Source of the DNA: Limosilactobacillus reuteri
Lineage (GTDB): Bacteria > Bacillota > Bacilli > Lactobacillales > Lactobacillaceae
Length of the DNA stretch: 64,000 nt
Assembly: GCF_020784725.1 (NCBI RefSeq)
Contig: NZ_JAJGTZ010000044.1
Coordinates: 1 to 64,000 of the forward strand
Direction of reading: 5' to 3'
The first letter of the stretch is position 1, and each line of letters begins with the position of its first letter. The position numbers were made by a program, and so were the translations under genes. The notes below the pieces were generated by a model. The model was not told where the DNA came from and searched no databases. It saw only the letters and a list, made by a program, of their open reading frames with translations. Below are positions 8,566 through 19,273 of this stretch, piece after piece.

Positions 8566-9351
8566 TTGAAAACAAGAATAACGACCGCGGTAATTGCACT
8601 TGCAATCTTTATACCGCTTATTATATATGGTCATTGGCCATTAACAATTGCAGCAGTTGCCTTAGGAATGGTTGCAATGTCAGAAATATTGGTAATGAAA
8701 AAAATGTTTGTAATTTCATTTGAAGCTTTGATCAGTTATCTGGGGGTTGCTTTATTAATATTGCCAGATAGCTGGCTTGACTTCTTACCCAGTGTTGCAA
8801 CTCGATGGTTCGGATTCTATATTTTAGTTGTTTTACTTCTATTACATACAGTTATTCGAAAACAACGCTTTACTTTCGATGATGCTGGGGTTTTAACATT
8901 AGCAATGCTCTATATTGGAATGGGATTTCGCTACTTTATTGCTGCTCGGGCAATCAATTTTCAAACGCTATTATATGGAATGCTAATCGTTTGGATTACA
9001 GATAGTGGAGCATATTTAATTGGCCGAAAAATCGGTAAAAATAAACTTGCTCCTAAGATTAGTCCTAATAAAACTTGGGAAGGTTCAATTGGTGGTACAT
9101 TAGCTGCTGTTATTATTTTGACTATTTATTGCTACTTTATTCCTGTTGGTGCAGGTTGGGTAACAATGATATTCGTTACTTTGATTCTTTCAATCTTCGG
9201 TCAATTTGGTGACTTAATCGAATCATCATTAAAACGCTACTATGGTGTAAAGGATTCAGGAAAAATTCTTCCAGGCCATGGTGGAATCTTAGATCGGTTT
9301 GATAGTATGCTAATTGTTATGCCAATGCTTCATTTATTAGGGATCATTTAA
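8566..9351 (+). CDS. cdsA: Phosphatidate cytidylyltransferase
   Basis: Integral membrane enzyme that turns phosphatidic acid and CTP into CDP-diacylglycerol, the branch point of phospholipid synthesis. The 261-residue protein has several hydrophobic helices and the full C-terminal family signature, from SSLKRYYGVKDSG through LPGHGGILDRFD. It starts at TTG 8566 behind AAGGGGAT. It lies 19 bases after uppS in the order conserved across Firmicutes. Confidence 0.95.
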   Translation: MKTRITTAVIALAIFIPLIIYGHWPLTIAAVALGMVAMSEILVMKKMFVISFEALISYLGVALLILPDSWLDFLPSVATRWFGFYILVVLLLLHTVIRKQRFTFDDAGVLTLAMLYIGMGFRYFIAARAINFQTLLYGMLIVWITDSGAYLIGRKIGKNKLAPKISPNKTWEGSIGGTLAAVIILTIYCYFIPVGAGWVTMIFVTLILSIFGQFGDLIESSLKRYYGVKDSGKILPGHGGILDRFDSMLIVMPMLHLLGII

Positions 9352-9373
9352 TCAAACGTAAGGAAGAGATTTT

Positions 9374-10648
9374 TTGATAATAACAATTATTACATTTATT
9401 ATTGTTTTTGGAATCCTTGTCCTTGTTCATGAATATGGTCATTATTATTTTGCTAAACGAGCAGGAATTTTGGTTCGTGAATTTTCAATAGGAATGGGTC
9501 CAAAAATTTGGTGGAAACGGAAAAATGGTACTACCTATACTATTCGAATCTTGCCCCTCGGTGGTTATGTTCGGTTGGCTGGTGCTGATGATGAGGACCA
9601 AGATGAGTTAAAGCCAGGTACCCCTCTAACAATTCAGCTAAATGATCAAGATAAAGTTATTAGTATTAATGCTAGTGATAAAACAACCTTATTTCAGGGG
9701 ATTCCTCTTCAACTAGTTGCTTGTGATTTAGAAGATGGCTTATGGATAAAAGGATATGTCAATGGGGACGAAGATCAGCTGAAGGTATATAGTGTTGACC
9801 ATGATGCAAGGATTATTGAGCGAGACGGAACCGAGGTGCAAATTGCTCCACGTGATGTGCAATTTCGTTCAGCAAGTCTTCCTGCCCGGATGATGACCAA
9901 TTTTGCTGGTCCAATGAATAATTTCATTTTGTCCTTAGTAGTATTTATCATTCTTGGTTTCACTTTAACGGGTGTACCAACTAATAGTAATCAATTAGGG
10001 CAAGTTAACGCAGGTTCCGTAGCTGCCAAAGCGGGCTTAAAAGCAAATGATCGGATTGTTAAGATTAACAACCAAAAAATAAATAATTGGACTGACCTTT
10101 CAACTAACATTTCAAATAAGCCTAATAAGACAGTGTCAGTAACGTATGAACGTGGTAATAAAACTTATCATACTAAGCTAACACCAAAAGCAGTTGAGCG
10201 AGGCCATCAAAAAGTTGGTCAAATTGGAATTGTCGAAAAGCAAGAAAAGAGTTTAGCTACGCGTCTGAAGTTTGGATGGCAACAATTTATCCAAGCGGGA
10301 ACATTAATCTTTAGTGTTCTTGGCCACATGGTTACCCATGGGTTTAGCTTAAATGACCTTGGTGGACCGGTAGCAATTTATGCAGGGACATCGCAAGCCA
10401 CTTCATTGGGAATCAATGGAGTTTTAAATTTCTTAGCCCTCTTATCAATCAACTTAGGAATTGTTAACTTATTACCAATTCCAGCATTGGATGGCGGAAA
10501 ATTGTTATTGAATATTGTTGAAGCGATCATTCGGCGACCAATTCCTGAAAAAGCTGAGGGAATTATCACAATGATTGGTTTCCTAATCTTACTAACACTT
10601 ATGGTTTTAGTAACATGGAACGATATTCAAAGATATTTTATTCGGTAA
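9374..10648 (+). CDS. rseP: RIP metalloprotease (RseP/RasP family, site-2 protease)
   Basis: Intramembrane zinc protease that cleaves membrane-anchored regulators and signal peptide remnants. The zinc motif HEYGH is at residues 19-23 in the first membrane helix. A PDZ domain (about residues 200-280) follows the second helix, and the LDGG motif that supplies the third zinc ligand lies near residue 375. It has 424 residues and starts at TTG 9374. Its substrate in this organism, which has no sigma-W seen here, is unknown. Confidence 0.94.
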   Translation: MIITIITFIIVFGILVLVHEYGHYYFAKRAGILVREFSIGMGPKIWWKRKNGTTYTIRILPLGGYVRLAGADDEDQDELKPGTPLTIQLNDQDKVISINASDKTTLFQGIPLQLVACDLEDGLWIKGYVNGDEDQLKVYSVDHDARIIERDGTEVQIAPRDVQFRSASLPARMMTNFAGPMNNFILSLVVFIILGFTLTGVPTNSNQLGQVNAGSVAAKAGLKANDRIVKINNQKINNWTDLSTNISNKPNKTVSVTYERGNKTYHTKLTPKAVERGHQKVGQIGIVEKQEKSLATRLKFGWQQFIQAGTLIFSVLGHMVTHGFSLNDLGGPVAIYAGTSQATSLGINGVLNFLALLSINLGIVNLLPIPALDGGKLLLNIVEAIIRRPIPEKAEGIITMIGFLILLTLMVLVTWNDIQRYFIR

Positions 10649-10675
10649 TTAAAAAACAAAGGAGTATATTTTTTA

Positions 10676-12409
10676 ATGAAACAGTCAAAGGTATTAATTC
10701 CAACAAAAAAAGAGGCCCCAAGTGATGCGGAAGCCTTAAGTCATAAGATGATGATTCGTGCCGGCTACATTTACCAAGTATCCGCGGGGGTATGGTCATA
10801 TTTACCGTTAGCTTACCGGGTTATTCGAAAAGTAGAAAATATTATTCGTGATGAAATGGATAAGGCGGGAGCGGTTGAAATGCTTATGCCGGGACTCCTT
10901 CCAGCTGATTTGTGGAAGGAATCTGGTCGTTACGAAAGCTATGGTGATAATCTTTTCAAACTTAAAGATCGTCGTGACCGTGACTTTATTTTGGGCCCAA
11001 CTCATGAAGAAACCTTTACTGAAGTATTGCGTGATAGTATTAAATCGTACAAGAAACTTCCATTAGTAGTTTATCAATTACAAGATAAGTTTCGTGATGA
11101 AGATCGTCCTCGTTACGGCATTCTACGTGGAAAAGAATTTGAAATGCTTGACGGTTACTCTTTCTCAGCAGATCAAGAAGGATTAGACGAAGCCTACAAT
11201 AATCAAGCAAAGGCTTACCGAAATATTTTTGATCGGATTGGCTTAAACTATAAAGTTATTCTCGCTGATTCGGGAACCATGGGTGGTAAGAACTCACAAG
11301 AATTCTCTGCACCTGCTGAAGTAGGGGAAGATATAATCGCTTATACTGATGGGGATTACGCTGCTAATATTGAGAAAGCTGAAAGTAAATTTACTGGTGT
11401 ACAACAAACAGCAGCTCCTGCACCAATCGAGAAGCAGGCTACTCCGGGTGCTCATACAGTGGATGAAGCTGCGGAAAGTTTAGATCTTGATCCTAATCAA
11501 GTTATTAAATCAATGCTTTACATTGCTAAAATGAGCGAAGATGAATACCAACCAGTCTTAGTCTTAATGCGCGGCGATGATGAAGTTAATGAAGCAAAGG
11601 TAACAAATGCTCTTGATTGTGAAGAACTTGAATTAGCTACAGAAGAAGATGCCGAAAAGTACCTCAATGCTCATCCTGGATCATTAGGACCTGTCGGAGT
11701 AGGCGAAGAAGTAAAAATTCTTGCTGATAATTATGTTAAGGTCTTAGTTAACATGGCATGTGGTGCCAATGAAGATGGTTACCACTATGTTAACGCTAAT
11801 ATTGATCGCGACTTCCGCGTTGATCAGTTTGGTGATTTCCGGAATGTTAAAGAAGGCGAAATTGCTCCTGATGGTCAACCACTTAAATTTACTCCCGGAA
11901 TTGAAATTGGTCATATCTTTAAGCTAGGTACTCATTACTCAAGCAAACTTGGTGCCCAAGTCCTTGATAGCAATGGTCGCTTGACAGACGTAATCATGGG
12001 AAGCTATGGGATTGGTGTAACCCGTTTATTGTCAGCTGTTGCAGAACAAAATGCTGATGAAAATGGTCTTGTATGGCCTGATAGTATTGCTCCATTTGAT
12101 GTTCACGTCATTCCAGTTAATGCGAAGAAAGAAGACCAAATGGCAATGGCTGATAAGATTGATCAACAATTAACTGAAGCTGGTTATGAGGTATTAGTAG
12201 ATGACCGGAAAGAACGAGCAGGGGTTAAATTTGCTGATTCAGACTTGATTGGTATTCCAATTCGGGTTACTGTTGGTAAGAAAGCGCAAGATGGTATTGT
12301 TGAAATTAAAATCCGTAAAACTGGTGAAACTGTTGAAGTTAAACAAGAGGAACTAGTAAATACGGTGGGAATTTTATTAAAGCAATTGAACGAAGAAAAA
12401 AACAAATAA
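10676..12409 (+). CDS. proS: Prolyl-tRNA synthetase
   Basis: Class II aminoacyl-tRNA synthetase charging tRNA-Pro. The 577-residue protein is the bacterial long form: motif 1 and motif 2 (FRDEDRPRYGILRGKEFEM) lie in the first half. The editing (INS) domain that hydrolyses Ala-tRNA-Pro spans about residues 225-400. The C-terminus holds motif 3 (GSYGIGVTRL) and the anticodon-binding domain. AAAGGAG precedes ATG 10676. No T-box is visible in the 27-base gap from rseP, so expression probably depends on the upstream promoter. Confidence 0.97.
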   Translation: MKQSKVLIPTKKEAPSDAEALSHKMMIRAGYIYQVSAGVWSYLPLAYRVIRKVENIIRDEMDKAGAVEMLMPGLLPADLWKESGRYESYGDNLFKLKDRRDRDFILGPTHEETFTEVLRDSIKSYKKLPLVVYQLQDKFRDEDRPRYGILRGKEFEMLDGYSFSADQEGLDEAYNNQAKAYRNIFDRIGLNYKVILADSGTMGGKNSQEFSAPAEVGEDIIAYTDGDYAANIEKAESKFTGVQQTAAPAPIEKQATPGAHTVDEAAESLDLDPNQVIKSMLYIAKMSEDEYQPVLVLMRGDDEVNEAKVTNALDCEELELATEEDAEKYLNAHPGSLGPVGVGEEVKILADNYVKVLVNMACGANEDGYHYVNANIDRDFRVDQFGDFRNVKEGEIAPDGQPLKFTPGIEIGHIFKLGTHYSSKLGAQVLDSNGRLTDVIMGSYGIGVTRLLSAVAEQNADENGLVWPDSIAPFDVHVIPVNAKKEDQMAMADKIDQQLTEAGYEVLVDDRKERAGVKFADSDLIGIPIRVTVGKKAQDGIVEIKIRKTGETVEVKQEELVNTVGILLKQLNEEKNK

Positions 12410-12418
12410 TTTAAACTA

Positions 12419-12467
12419 ATGTGGCTGCGATGTTAAGATAAGTAACGTTATTCGCACCACATTTTTA
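12419..12467 (+). terminator. Hairpin between proS and polC
   Basis: AATGTGG plus TGCGA pair with TCGCA plus CCACATT, followed by TTTTT. A terminator or attenuator that lowers polC transcription relative to proS. Confidence 0.7.
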
Positions 12468-12484
12468 AGTAGGAGGATTAGAAC

Positions 12485-15400
12485 GTGGGATTAAGTCGCC
12501 AAGAATTATTTGGAAAACTATTAGAACAAATTCACTTTCCGGAAAAAGACAATTCTGCATTCAGAAATGCCGCAGTTCAATCAGTTGTTGTTCATAAAAA
12601 GTCTCGACAATGGGAATTTCACTTAATCTTTAATAAGGCTTTACCATATGAATTATTTACGCAGTTCAACCAGAGCTTACAGCTAGGTTTTAAGGATATT
12701 GCTAAAGTTAGTTTAAAGATTAGTACTCCCATGACAGAACTTGATGAGTCACAAATAGCTAATTATTGGCAGTTCATCATTAATAGCGCAATTAGTGATA
12801 CACCAATGCTTCAACAAGCTTGCTTACAAACAGCACCCGAGGTTAAGGATGGTCGTGTAACACTGGTTGTCGAAAATGAGGTAATTAAAGATTTACTAGC
12901 GCAGAAAGCATTAGACAAGATTGAAAAATCGTATCAAGAGCTAGGGTTTCCTAAATTTAGGATTCATCCGTTTGTTGACCAGTCAGCTTCGCAAGCAAAA
13001 ATTGAAGAACTAAAAGCTAAACACGAGAAGGCAGATGCTGCACTTGCTGCCAAGGCCGCTGCCCGTATTAAGAAAAATGAGGCGGCAAAGAAAACAGCAA
13101 AGAAAGATGCTCCAGTTGCCCCTGCCGATGGTCCAGTCCAACTTGGCCGGATGATTGATAGTAAGCAGAATGTTATTCAAATGAAAGATATTGAGGGCGA
13201 AGAGAGGTCCGTGGTTGTTGAAGGATATGTATTTAATGCAGAAATTCGCGAACTACGCTCAGGTCGTCAATTATTAACATTTGAAATTACGGACTACACT
13301 TCTTCTTTTGCAGTGAAGAAGTTCTCACGTAACAGTGATGAAGAAGCCCAATTTGCCAATATTAAAGCAGGAATGTGGTTGAAAGTTCGCGGACCTGTGC
13401 AAGAAGATACCTGGATGCGGGACTTGGTAATCACGGCTTATGATGTTAATGAAGTAACGCATGCAGCGCGTCAAGATAAAGCTCCCCAAGATGATAAACG
13501 AGTTGAGCTCCATACACATACCACAATGAGTCAGATGGACGCCACTAATTCGATTACTGAGCTTGCAACTCGTGCTCATAAGTGGGGACATCCAGCGATT
13601 GCGGTAACCGATCATGGGAATGTTCAGGCTTTTCCAGAAGCATTTAGTGTAGCCCAAAAAACTGGTATTAAAATGCTATATGGGATGGAAGCTAATGTTG
13701 TTGATGATGGAATTCCGTTGGTATATAACGAAAATCATGACGAACTCGCTCATCAGACCTATGTCATTTTTGACGTGGAAACGACAGGGTTATCAGCGAT
13801 TTACGATAAGGTAATTGAATTATCTGCCGTTAAAATGCAAGATGGAAATGTCTTAGAACGTTTTGATGAATTCATCGATCCTGGTTTCCCATTATCAGAA
13901 CAAACAACTAATTTAACTAGTATCACCACTGAAATGGTTCAGGGTTCCAAAACTGAAGAAGAAGTTTTTCAGATGTTTAAGGACTTTTGTAAGGGCTGTA
14001 TTATTGCTGGTCATAACGTTTCATTTGATATGGGGTTTATGAATACTGGTTATGAACGTCACAAAATGGGAAAAATCGCGGAACCAGTAATCGATACATT
14101 ACCATTGGCGCGATTCTTATATCCTGATATGCGAGGATACCGATTAAACACGCTTAGTAAAAAATTTAAGGTAGCGTTGGAACATCACCACCGTGCTAAC
14201 TATGATTCGGAAGCTACAGGACACTTGCTTTATAAGTTCTTGAAAGATGCTGAAGCCCGTTATGATGTGAAGTATGTGGATGATTTAAACAAGCATATGG
14301 AAGAAAATAATGCTTACCGTCATGCTCGGCCTTTTCATGTAACGATTTTTGCGCAGACCCAGGCTGGCTTGAAAAACTTATTTAAGTTAGTATCGCTATC
14401 AAACGTTGAATATTTCTACCGGGTACCGCGAATTCCGCGAACAGTGCTGACGAAATATCGTGAAGGACTTCTTTTGGGAACTGCTTGTTCATCGGGAGAA
14501 GTATTTACCGCAATGATGGAGAAGGGGTACGATCAAGCACTAGAAAAGGCTCGCTACTATGATTTTATTGAAGTTCAGCCCAAGCCAAACTATGCACCGT
14601 TGCTTGAACAACACGTGATTGCAGATGAAGGTCACCTTGAAGATATCCTCAAAAATATGGTCAAACTGGGGGATGAGTTGGAAAAAACAGTGGTTGCCAC
14701 TGGAGATGTCCATTACCTTGATCCACATGATGGAATTTACCGTAAGATCTTGATTAACTCGCAAGGTGGCGCAAACCCGTTAAATCGAACTGAGCGTCCA
14801 GAAGTTCACTTTAGAACGACTGATGAAATGCTAAATGAATTTGCTTTTCTCGGTGAAGAAAAAGCCCACGAATTAGTTGTGGAAAATAGTAATAAGATTG
14901 CAGCTGAGATTGATGACAATATTCGGCCAGTAAAAGATAAACTTTATCCACCGCATATGAAGGGGGCCGAACAGGAAATCCAAGACCGGACATGGAATAC
15001 TGCGAGAAAATGGTATGGTGATCCTTTGCCACAACTAGTTCAGGACCGGATTGAATTAGAGTTGAACAGTATTGTTAAGAATGGTTTCTCTGTTCACTAT
15101 TTAATTGCTCAACGACTAGTAGCTAAGTCCAATAAAGATGGATACTTAGTAGGTTCGCGGGGATCTGTTGGCTCAAGTGTGGTTGCAACTCTTTCGGGAA
15201 TTACAGAAGTTAACCCCTTGCCCCCGCATTACCGTTGTCCAAATTGTCAATTTACTCACTTCTACACGCAAGGGGAATATAGTTCAGGTTTCGATTTGCC
15301 AGATAAAAAATGTCCAAAGTGTGGCACTTTAATGGTAAAAGACGGTCATGATATCCCATTCCAAACTTTCCTTGGGTTTAAGGGGAATAAGGTCCCAGAT

Positions 15401-16816
15401 ATTGATTTAAACTTCTCTGGTGACTACCAGCCAATTGCCCATAACTATATGAAAGTCTTATTCGGTGAAAAAAATGTATTCCGTGCCGGGACGATTGGTA
15501 CGGTTGCCGACAAGACGGCATATGGATATGTGAAAGCTTACGAACGAGATACAGAAAAAGAATTTAGAAAGGCAGAGGAGGATCGCTTAGCAAAAGGAGC
15601 TACTGGTGTTAAGCGAACTACTGGTCAGCACCCAGCAGGGATTATTATTGTTCCCGATGATATGGACATTTATGACTTTACACCTGTTCAGTATCCTGCT
15701 GATGATCAAACAGCTGCCTGGGAAACAACCCACTTTGATTTCCACTCGATTCACGATAATATTCTTAAAATGGATATTTTGGGACATGATGATCCAACGA
15801 TGATTCGTGCCTTGCAAGATTTATCAGGAATTGATCCTCAATCGATTCCAATGGATGATCCAGGAGTGATGGCCTTATTCTCTAGTCCTAAGGTATTGGG
15901 TGTAACTGAAGAACAAATTCAAAGTAAGACTGGTACGCTAGGATTGCCGGAATTTGGAACGCGATTTGTCCGGGGGATGTTGGAGGATACTCATCCGAAA
16001 AACTACTCGCAATTACTACAAATTTCTGGCCTTTCACATGGGACTGGTGTGTGGCTGGATAATGCCCAGGAACTAATCAAACAGGGAATCGCCACTATCG
16101 CTAATGTGATTGGTTGTCGTGATAACATCATGACCGACTTAATCCACTATGGAATGGACTCAGAAATTTCTTTCCAAATTATGGAACACGTACGGAAAGG
16201 TCGCGGAATTCCAGACGAATGGCAAGAAAAGATGCATGAAGCTAATGTTCCACAATGGTATATGGACTCATGCTTGAAGATTAAGTACATGTTCCCGCGG
16301 GCGCATGCGGCTGCTTATGTCTTGATGGCCCTGCGAATTGCTTACTTTAAGGTTTACTTCCCGTTAGTTTATTATTGTGCATTCTTCTCCGTACGAGCAG
16401 ATGACTTTGATGTAGTAGCGATGTCTCACGGTAAAGATGCGGTTAAGCAACGGATGAAAGAAATCAATGATAAGGGAAACGATGCTAGTGCAAAAGAGAA
16501 GAATCTCTTAACAATTCTTGAACTAGCTAATGAGATGCTGGAACGGGGCTTTAAATTTAAGATGGTTGATATAGAAAAATCGGATGCTTCTGATTGGTTA
16601 ATTGATGGTGATTCATTAATTGCACCATTCCGGGCAGTTCCTGGATTAGGACTAAACGTTGCTAAGCAAATTGTTGCTGCACGTGAAGAACGGCCATTCC
16701 TTTCTAAGGAAGATTTGGCAGAACGTGGAAAAGTTTCCCAGACACTGATTGACTTCCTCACGGATAATCATGTATTAGATAAACTGCCTGATGAAAATCA
16801 ACTTAGCTTGTTTTAA
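12485..16816 (+). CDS. polC: DNA polymerase III alpha subunit, PolC type
   Basis: Replicative polymerase of low-GC Gram-positives with built-in proofreading. The 1443-residue protein carries, in order, an N-terminal region, an OB fold (about 230-320), a PHP domain opening with [13 protein letters not shown] (about 340), an inserted DnaQ-like exonuclease beginning FDVETTG (about 428-434), the rest of the PHP, a zinc site (CPNCQF, then CPKCGT), and the polymerase core with [12 protein letters not shown] supplying catalytic acids. GTG 12485 follows AGGAGG. Length and domain order are standard. Confidence 0.98.
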   Translation: MGLSRQELFGKLLEQIHFPEKDNSAFRNAAVQSVVVHKKSRQWEFHLIFNKALPYELFTQFNQSLQLGFKDIAKVSLKISTPMTELDESQIANYWQFIINSAISDTPMLQQACLQTAPEVKDGRVTLVVENEVIKDLLAQKALDKIEKSYQELGFPKFRIHPFVDQSASQAKIEELKAKHEKADAALAAKAAARIKKNEAAKKTAKKDAPVAPADGPVQLGRMIDSKQNVIQMKDIEGEERSVVVEGYVFNAEIRELRSGRQLLTFEITDYTSSFAVKKFSRNSDEEAQFANIKAGMWLKVRGPVQEDTWMRDLVITAYDVNEVTHAARQDKAPQDDKRVELHTHTTMSQMDATNSITELATRAHKWGHPAIAVTDHGNVQAFPEAFSVAQKTGIKMLYGMEANVVDDGIPLVYNENHDELAHQTYVIFDVETTGLSAIYDKVIELSAVKMQDGNVLERFDEFIDPGFPLSEQTTNLTSITTEMVQGSKTEEEVFQMFKDFCKGCIIAGHNVSFDMGFMNTGYERHKMGKIAEPVIDTLPLARFLYPDMRGYRLNTLSKKFKVALEHHHRANYDSEATGHLLYKFLKDAEARYDVKYVDDLNKHMEENNAYRHARPFHVTIFAQTQAGLKNLFKLVSLSNVEYFYRVPRIPRTVLTKYREGLLLGTACSSGEVFTAMMEKGYDQALEKARYYDFIEVQPKPNYAPLLEQHVIADEGHLEDILKNMVKLGDELEKTVVATGDVHYLDPHDGIYRKILINSQGGANPLNRTERPEVHFRTTDEMLNEFAFLGEEKAHELVVENSNKIAAEIDDNIRPVKDKLYPPHMKGAEQEIQDRTWNTARKWYGDPLPQLVQDRIELELNSIVKNGFSVHYLIAQRLVAKSNKDGYLVGSRGSVGSSVVATLSGITEVNPLPPHYRCPNCQFTHFYTQGEYSSGFDLPDKKCPKCGTLMVKDGHDIPFQTFLGFKGNKVPDIDLNFSGDYQPIAHNYMKVLFGEKNVFRAGTIGTVADKTAYGYVKAYERDTEKEFRKAEEDRLAKGATGVKRTTGQHPAGIIIVPDDMDIYDFTPVQYPADDQTAAWETTHFDFHSIHDNILKMDILGHDDPTMIRALQDLSGIDPQSIPMDDPGVMALFSSPKVLGVTEEQIQSKTGTLGLPEFGTRFVRGMLEDTHPKNYSQLLQISGLSHGTGVWLDNAQELIKQGIATIANVIGCRDNIMTDLIHYGMDSEISFQIMEHVRKGRGIPDEWQEKMHEANVPQWYMDSCLKIKYMFPRAHAAAYVLMALRIAYFKVYFPLVYYCAFFSVRADDFDVVAMSHGKDAVKQRMKEINDKGNDASAKEKNLLTILELANEMLERGFKFKMVDIEKSDASDWLIDGDSLIAPFRAVPGLGLNVAKQIVAAREERPFLSKEDLAERGKVSQTLIDFLTDNHVLDKLPDENQLSLF

Positions 16817-16845
16817 GGAATAACAATGAAAACATGCTTCATTGC

Positions 16846-16874
16846 TTGCCAGTAGCTATGTTACATGCTACAAT
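16846..16874 (+). promoter_or_regulatory. Promoter of the rimP-nusA-infB operon
   Basis: TTGCCA (16846-16851), a 17-base spacer, then TACAAT (16869-16874). The start would be near 16881. Confidence 0.7.
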
Positions 16875-16897
16875 AGATTATGGTAAATAACTCGTGG

Positions 16898-16924
16898 GAG
16901 TGAGCAGAGATGCTCGCTCTTTTT
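16898..16924 (+). terminator. Leader terminator/attenuator before rimP
   Basis: GAGTGAGCA (16898-16906) pairs with TGCTCGCTC (16911-16919) around a four-base loop, followed by T's. It sits between the promoter and the first gene, so it is an attenuator candidate. It could also be a late terminator for polC. Confidence 0.6.
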
Positions 16925-16949
16925 ATTGCAAATAATGGAGGTGACACGT

Positions 16950-17423
16950 TTGAGCAGTGTTGTAGAAACTGTAACAGATCTTGTAACACCGATTTTACAG
17001 GACCATGATTTTTACTTATATGACTTAGAGTTTGTAAAAGAAGGTAAAAGCTGGTATCTCCGCGTTTATATTGATAAAGACGGTGGGATTACGCTAGAAG
17101 ATTGCGCACTTGTCAGTGATGAATTAAGCGAAGCATTAGATAATGTTGAACCTGATCCAATTCCACAGGCTTACTTTTTAGAAGTTTCCTCACCAGGTGC
17201 TGAACGCCCACTGAAGAAAGAGGAAGATTATCAACGAGCAATTGACCATTACATTCACATCTCTCTTTACCAACAGATTAATGGTCAAAAGGTTTATGAG
17301 GGTACATTAACGCAATTATCTGATAAAGAAATTACGTTGGATTATTTAGATAAGACTCGTCATCGGCAAATTACGATTGATCGTCAGAAAATTGCTCAGG
17401 CCCGATTAGCGATTAAATTCTAG
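16950..17423 (+). CDS. rimP: Ribosome maturation factor RimP
   Basis: Assists assembly of the 30S subunit. The protein of 157 residues shows the family core [25 protein letters not shown], the VEPDPIP loop and the [14 protein letters not shown] motif. TTG 16950 is chosen because TGGAGGTGA ends nine bases upstream; the earlier in-frame TTG at 16926 has no ribosome site. It heads the conserved rimP-nusA-ylxR-ylxQ-infB-rbfA operon. Confidence 0.95.
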   Translation: MSSVVETVTDLVTPILQDHDFYLYDLEFVKEGKSWYLRVYIDKDGGITLEDCALVSDELSEALDNVEPDPIPQAYFLEVSSPGAERPLKKEEDYQRAIDHYIHISLYQQINGQKVYEGTLTQLSDKEITLDYLDKTRHRQITIDRQKIAQARLAIKF

Positions 17424-17443
17424 TATTAAAGGAGTGTCGAAAG

Positions 17444-18631
17444 GTGAGTAAGCCAAAAATTAACACTGAAATGATTGGCGCCCTTGATTATCTTGAAAAA
17501 GAAAAGGGTATCAAGAAAGAGATTGTTATTGAAGCGTTAGAACAAGCCCTTGAATCAGCATACAAGCAAAATTACGGTGATAAGAATGTTGAAGTAGAAT
17601 TCAATTCATTGACCGGTAATATTAAAGTCTACGCTGTAAAAACAATTACTGATGATGAAGAAGCAGTAGAAGCAGACAGCAACGAATTCATGAGTTTAGC
17701 TGATGCGCGGAAACTTCCTCATGGTCAAGGTTATGATATTGGCGATGAAATTCGCGAAGAAGTTACTCCTCGTGACTTTGGGCGGATTGCTGCCCAAACT
17801 GCCAAACAAGTGGTAATGCAACGTCTCCGTGAAGAAGAACGAAAAATCATTTACGACAAGTACAAGACTTATGAAAATGAGATTATCACTGGTGAAGTTT
17901 CACGAGAAGATAAGCGTTTCACATACGTTGATTTAGGAGATGGTGTAGAAGGTGCCATGGGCTTTAGAGATAAGATGCCTAATGAGCACTACCATGTCCA
18001 TGATCGGATTCAAGTATACGTAACGAAAGTAAATGACGATCGTCGGGGACCGCAAATCTTTGTTAGCCGGACTGCTCCAGAACTTTTGAAGCGATTATTT
18101 GAACGAGAAGTGCCTGAAATCAAAGATGGGACTGTCTTAATCGAAAATATTGCTCGTGAAGCAGGTGATCGTGCTAAGGTTGCGGTATATTCAAATGATC
18201 CTAATGTTGATCCAGTGGGAACTTGCGTTGGTCCACGAGGTTCTCGTGTCCAAGCAATTGTTAATGAACTTGATGGCGAGAATATGGATATTGTGGAGTA
18301 TGTTAAAGATCCGGCTAAGTTTATCGCTAATGCCTTGAATCCAGCAGAAGTACTTGATGTAATCTTTAACGAAGAAAAGGCCGCAAGCGAAACTGAGGAT
18401 AGCGAAGGAGAAGAAACAACAGAAGGACAAACAGAACGTTCATGCACTGTCGTTGTCCCAGATAACCAATTATCCTTAGCAATCGGTAAGCGGGGACAAA
18501 ATGCTCGTCTCGCTGCTCGTTTGACTAAGTACAAGATTGATATCAAGTCTGAATCTGAAATGGCTAAAAATGATCAAGAATCTGAGGAAGTAGCTGATTC
18601 AGAAGAAAATATTGACAATAACGAAGAATAA
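17444..18631 (+). CDS. nusA: Transcription termination/antitermination factor NusA
   Basis: RNA polymerase-associated factor that modulates pausing and termination. The 395-residue protein has the N-terminal polymerase-binding domain (1-125), an S1 domain (about 135-200) and two KH domains. GTCVGPRGSR lies in KH1 and AIGKRGQNARLAARL in KH2. It ends with an acidic tail and lacks the C-terminal acidic repeats of enterobacterial NusA, as is usual in Firmicutes. GTG 17444 follows a GGAG. A leader hairpin upstream of rimP may let NusA control its own operon. Confidence 0.97.
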   Translation: MSKPKINTEMIGALDYLEKEKGIKKEIVIEALEQALESAYKQNYGDKNVEVEFNSLTGNIKVYAVKTITDDEEAVEADSNEFMSLADARKLPHGQGYDIGDEIREEVTPRDFGRIAAQTAKQVVMQRLREEERKIIYDKYKTYENEIITGEVSREDKRFTYVDLGDGVEGAMGFRDKMPNEHYHVHDRIQVYVTKVNDDRRGPQIFVSRTAPELLKRLFEREVPEIKDGTVLIENIAREAGDRAKVAVYSNDPNVDPVGTCVGPRGSRVQAIVNELDGENMDIVEYVKDPAKFIANALNPAEVLDVIFNEEKAASETEDSEGEETTEGQTERSCTVVVPDNQLSLAIGKRGQNARLAARLTKYKIDIKSESEMAKNDQESEEVADSEENIDNNEE

Positions 18632-18659
18632 CTAGAAATTAAGCAGCGGGGTGAAAATA

Positions 18660-18962
18660 ATGAAAAAGAGAAAAATACCGATGCGTAAAGACATTGTTAC
18701 CGGTGAAATGATGCCCAAACGGCAATTAATTCGGGTAGTTAAGAATAAGGAAAATGAAGTCTCCTTAGACCCAACTGGTAAGAAGCCTGGACGTGGAGCA
18801 TATGTTGCAGTAGATGTGGATATTGCAAAGCGCGCCAAGAAAGAAAAAACTTTTGAAAAGGCTTTTCATGTTCAACTTGATGAATCATTTTATGATGAAT
18901 TAATCAAGTATGCAGACCACCTACAGGCACGACAAGAGTTATTTGGTAATGATCAAAAATAA
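18660..18962 (+). CDS. ylxR: YlxR/RnpM family RNA-binding protein (DUF448)
   Basis: Small basic protein of 100 residues. The family has been linked to RNase P modulation in B. subtilis (RnpM). The hallmark GRGAYV motif follows a basic PTGKKPGR segment, and the N-terminus has the typical RKDIVTGEMMPKRQLIRVV layout. ATG 18660 is preferred to the GTG at 18651, since GGGGTG (18648-18653) gives proper spacing only to ATG. It overlaps ylxQ by 14 bases. Confidence 0.92.
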   Translation: MKKRKIPMRKDIVTGEMMPKRQLIRVVKNKENEVSLDPTGKKPGRGAYVAVDVDIAKRAKKEKTFEKAFHVQLDESFYDELIKYADHLQARQELFGNDQK

Positions 18963-19260
18963 AGAACAGGTCTTAAACCTCCTTGGAATCGCTCGGCGTG
19001 CCCGGCAACTTCAAAGTGGGGAAGAGATTGTCTTAAAAAATATTCAAACTAAAAAGGCAAAGTTTGTATTCCTAGCTTCAGATGCTGGAAAGGCTAGTGC
19101 AAAAAAGATTACTGATAAATGTAAATTTTATGGCATTCCTTTTTCAACAGCTTTTACTAGAGAACAGCTTAGCCAGGCAACAGGGCAAGCACGAACAGTT
19201 TTTTGTGTAATGCAATCAGGTTTTGCAAGAAAGTTTGAGGAACTACTAACTATGAGATAA
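18949..19260 (+). CDS. ylxQ: YlxQ, L7Ae-family ribosomal-like RNA-binding protein
   Basis: 103-residue member of the L7Ae/L30e/Gadd45 fold, proteins that bind kink-turn RNA. Visible signs are [16 protein letters not shown] at the N-terminus, followed by [21 protein letters not shown], the classic L7Ae strand-helix pattern. ATG 18949 lies inside the end of ylxR in another frame, indicating translational coupling. It is placed between ylxR and infB as in other Bacilli. Its RNA partner is not known from sequence. Confidence 0.92.
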   Translation: MIKNKEQVLNLLGIARRARQLQSGEEIVLKNIQTKKAKFVFLASDAGKASAKKITDKCKFYGIPFSTAFTREQLSQATGQARTVFCVMQSGFARKFEELLTMR

Positions 19261-19273
19261 GGAGTGTGAGCAT

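Noticed and set aside
18010-18546. Long (178-residue) antisense frame inside nusA
   Set aside because: Ser/Arg/Leu-rich composition typical of the shadow of a coding strand; no start signals.
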